From contig NC_003155.5 of NCBI RefSeq assembly GCF_000009765.2, positions 3,286,001 to 3,350,000 of the forward strand: 64,000 nt of DNA, written 5' to 3'. Below, piece after piece: positions 61,780-64,000 of the stretch (position 1 is the first letter of the stretch; each line of letters begins with the position of its first letter). Both the position numbers and the translations under genes were made by a program. This DNA is from Streptomyces avermitilis MA-4680 = NBRC 14893 (GTDB lineage: Bacteria; Actinomycetota; Actinomycetes; Streptomycetales; Streptomycetaceae). The notes under the pieces are model-generated. The model did no database searches. It was not told the DNA's origin and worked only from the letters and a program-made list of their open reading frames with translations.

Positions 61780-64000
61780 GTGCCGCAGCTCCCGCCTTCC
61801 GTCGAGACCCCGTTCATCGGCCGTGCAGCCGAACTCGCCCGCCTCACCGGCGTACTCGACCGCGCCCGCGGCGGCGACCCCCGCGCCGTACTCGTCGCAG
61901 GCGACGCCGGCGTGGGCAAGACGCGCACCCTCGCCGAAGCCGCCGCACACGCCACCCGCACCGGCATGACGGTCCTCACCGGCCACTGCGTCGACCTCGG
62001 CGACGTGGGTCTGCCCTACCTCCCGTTCACGGAAATCCTCGGCACCCTCGCCACCGACGACCGCCTCGCCCCCGCCCTGGCAGCCCACCCCGCCGTCGAC
62101 CGCCTCCTCGGCGGCGGAGCCGACGGCAGCCGGCTCCAGCTCTTCGAGAGCGTCGCCGCCCTCCTCGCCGACCTCTCCGAACACGGCCCCCTCCTCCTCG
62201 TCCTGGAGGACCTCCACTGGGCCGACCAGTCCTCCCGCGACCTCCTCCGTTTCCTGCTCAGCCGGGGCGTGCTCCAACTCCCCACGGCCGGCGCCCCCGC
62301 CCACCGCCTCGCGGTCTTCGCCTCGTACCGGGCGGACGACCTCCACCGCCGCCACCCGCTGCGCCCCCTGCTCGCCGAGCTCGTACGGCTGCCCGCCGTC
62401 GACCGCCTGGAGCTGCGCCCGATGGCCGACGCCGAGGTCACCCGCCTCGTCCGTGCCCTGCGCGCCGGCCCGCTCCCCGACACCACGGTCCGCCGGATCG
62501 TCGAACGCGCCGAGGGCAACGCCTTCTACGCGGAGGAACTGCTGGCCGCCACCACCGACACGGCCACCGGGACGGGCGAGCCCCCGCACGAGTCCATGGA
62601 CGGCCCCACCCCGGCGCTGCCCAGCGGCCTCGCCGACGTTCTCCTCATCCGGCTGGAACAACTGTCGGACACGGCCCAGCAGGTGCTGCGCACGGCCGCG
62701 GTCGCCGGCCGCCGCGTCGAGCACGACCTGCTGCGCGAGGCCGTCCAACTCCCGGACGACGAACTGGAGTCGGCACTGCGCGAGGCGGTCGGCCGCCAAC
62801 TCCTCGTCCCGGACGACCGCGACACCTACTCGTTCCGCCACGCCCTCACCCGCGAGGCGGTCTACGCGGACCTGCTGCCGGGCGAACGCGTGCGACTGCA
62901 CCGCACGTTCGCGGGGCTCCTCACCGCCGCGGGCCGACACGACGGCCCACCCGGCTCTCACCCCGCCAAGACCGCCGCCGAACGCGCCCACCACTCCCGC
63001 GAGAGCCACAACCTCCCCGACGCGCTCAGCGCCTCCCTCGAAGCCGCCGACCACGCCCAGCGGCTCGGCGCGCCCGCCGAGGAGCTGAGCCACCTCGAGG
63101 CGGCGCTGGAGCTGTGGCCGGCCGTGGCCCCCGCGGACCGCCCCACCACGCCCGGCCTGGACACGGTGACGCTCACGCTGCGCGCGTCCGCGGCGGCCGC
63201 GCACGCCGGCGAGAGCCACCGCGCCGTCTCCCTGACCCGCGCCGCCCTCGCCCGCGCCGGCACGGACACGGACTCGGAACTCGCCGCCCGCGTCCGCTAC
63301 ACCCTCGCCGGCAACCTGATGCGCGTCGACAGCCTCAAGGCCGCGTTCACCTACAGCAGCGAGGCGCTCGCCATGATCCCCGCCGAGCCCCCGTCCCGTA
63401 CCTGGGTGTGGGCGGCGGCCACCCACGCCATGGCCGCGCGCTACGTGGGCGAGGACGAGGACGCCGGGCGGGTGGCCCGGCAGGCCCTGGCCGTCGCCGA
63501 GCGGCTCGAACTGGCCGACGCCCAGGCCGACTTGATCGTCTCCCTGGTCGGCCTGGACGGACACGACCGGCGTACCCCCGAGGGCCGGGACCGGCTGCGG
63601 CAGGCCCGCGAACTGGCCCGCCGCGCGGGCAACGTGTCGGTCGAGATGCGCGCCCTGTTCAACCTGGCCATCGGCGCCTACGAGACCGGCGCGCTGGACG
63701 ACTGCCTGACCTGGCTGTCCGACGGACTGGACCGGGCGAGCCGCACCGGGCTGCTGTCCTCGCCGTACGCCCTGGAGCTGCGCTACCTCCAGTCCCTGAT
63801 CCTCTACACCCTGGGCCGCTGGGACGAGTGCGCCCGGGCGGCCGCCGCCGACGCCGAACGGCTGCCCGCGGCAGCCGGATTCGCCATCGGCCCCGCGCTG
63901 TATGTGGCGCTGGCCCGCGGCGAGCGGTCCGCCGCCGACCGCGCCCAGGCGCTCCTCGACGGGCCGTCCGAGTGGATGGCCACGCTCGTGGCCGGCATCG
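61780..64000 (+). CDS. Large AAA/LuxR-type (LAL) regulator, C-terminus beyond window
   Basis: The first 740 codons, from GTG at 61780, are present; no stop occurs before the window end. The N-terminus is an AAA+ STAND ATPase: FIGRAAELARLTGVL, Walker A AGDAGVGKTRTLAE, Walker B LLLVLEDLHWADQSSRDLLR, then RLELRPMADAEVTRLVRALR and FRHALTREAVYADLLPGERV. The rest looks like TPR-type helical repeats (SHLEAALELWPAVAPADRP, ARRAGNVSVEMRALFNLAIG). In LAL regulators a C-terminal LuxR HTH follows, but it cannot be seen here. The start has no clear site; GTG 61780 is the first codon of the homologous part. Confidence 0.85.
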   Translation, partial: MPQLPPSVETPFIGRAAELARLTGVLDRARGGDPRAVLVAGDAGVGKTRTLAEAAAHATRTGMTVLTGHCVDLGDVGLPYLPFTEILGTLATDDRLAPALAAHPAVDRLLGGGADGSRLQLFESVAALLADLSEHGPLLLVLEDLHWADQSSRDLLRFLLSRGVLQLPTAGAPAHRLAVFASYRADDLHRRHPLRPLLAELVRLPAVDRLELRPMADAEVTRLVRALRAGPLPDTTVRRIVERAEGNAFYAEELLAATTDTATGTGEPPHESMDGPTPALPSGLADVLLIRLEQLSDTAQQVLRTAAVAGRRVEHDLLREAVQLPDDELESALREAVGRQLLVPDDRDTYSFRHALTREAVYADLLPGERVRLHRTFAGLLTAAGRHDGPPGSHPAKTAAERAHHSRESHNLPDALSASLEAADHAQRLGAPAEELSHLEAALELWPAVAPADRPTTPGLDTVTLTLRASAAAAHAGESHRAVSLTRAALARAGTDTDSELAARVRYTLAGNLMRVDSLKAAFTYSSEALAMIPAEPPSRTWVWAAATHAMAARYVGEDEDAGRVARQALAVAERLELADAQADLIVSLVGLDGHDRRTPEGRDRLRQARELARRAGNVSVEMRALFNLAIGAYETGALDDCLTWLSDGLDRASRTGLLSSPYALELRYLQSLILYTLGRWDECARAAAADAERLPAAAGFAIGPALYVALARGERSAADRAQALLDGPSEWMATLVAGI

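Overview
The window is chromosomal DNA of a Streptomyces. GC content is very high, third codon positions are almost always G or C, and GTG starts are common. The gene order ddlA-gpsA-plsC-cofC-hupS-leuDC-ndgR-(tRNA cluster)-gltX-two conservons-accEB matches, from memory, the SCO5560 to SCO5535 part of the S. coelicolor core chromosome. The later genes (cimA, agmatine deiminase, urease-like genes, ilvE, leuB, proline catabolism) continue that syntenic stretch, with accessory genes inserted.

Layout. 1-9250: cell-wall and phospholipid genes (ddlA partial, gpsA, plsC), an F420 biosynthesis gene (cofC), the spore-type HU protein hupS, leucine biosynthesis leuCD with its divergent IclR-type regulator ndgR, and a divergent MerR/DUF4188 pair sharing a perfect palindrome. 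9252-13403: five tRNA genes (three Glu, two Gln), a HAD phosphatase, gltX and a fumarylacetoacetate-hydrolase-family gene. 13404-25060: a small repeat-containing peptide gene, then two complete tandem conservons (cvnA-B-C-D twice). 25055-27263: a 13-bp minisatellite and the acyl-CoA carboxylase genes accE and accB. 27418-37906: an exported polysaccharide-degrading set (PL8 lyase, an M15-like secreted protein, YceI protein, TPM-like membrane protein, GH3, GH30+CBM13). 37914-49649: branched-chain amino-acid genes (cimA, ilvE, leuB) around a TolB-like secreted protein, an MHS-type transporter and a ureAB-ureC-aguA-tetR operon. 49803-56260: a Tat lipoprotein phosphatase, a 43-residue protein, an AAC(2')-like acetyltransferase, an alpha/beta hydrolase, and the proline degradation pair pruA-putB with its PucR-type regulator. 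57682-64000: an unknown 498-residue protein, a TetR/DHA2 efflux pair, a short tandem repeat, and the start of a large AAA/LuxR-type regulator cut by the window end.

How the genes work together. Leucine, isoleucine and valine synthesis is spread over leuCD, cimA, ilvE and leuB, with possible leader-peptide or uORF control at cimA and ilvE. gltX lies beside tRNA genes for Glu and Gln; in bacteria without GlnRS a single GluRS charges both. Each conservon encodes a membrane histidine-kinase-like protein, a Roadblock protein, a DUF742 protein and a small GTPase, which are known to form a membrane-associated G-protein-like complex. The urease-like operon pairs agmatine deimination with a divergent UreC that keeps the nickel ligands but lacks the usual flap cysteine.

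The most interesting items are: the peptide gene with two ANPRRT motifs (13569-13742) and the coding-like sequence that runs into it out of frame; the divergent urease-like operon; the candidate Ile leader peptide and terminator before cimA; signs of gene conversion between the two cvnD genes; and a 32-codon ORF with a very strong ribosome-binding site at 42765-42863. Coordinates were read by eye and no database search was possible.
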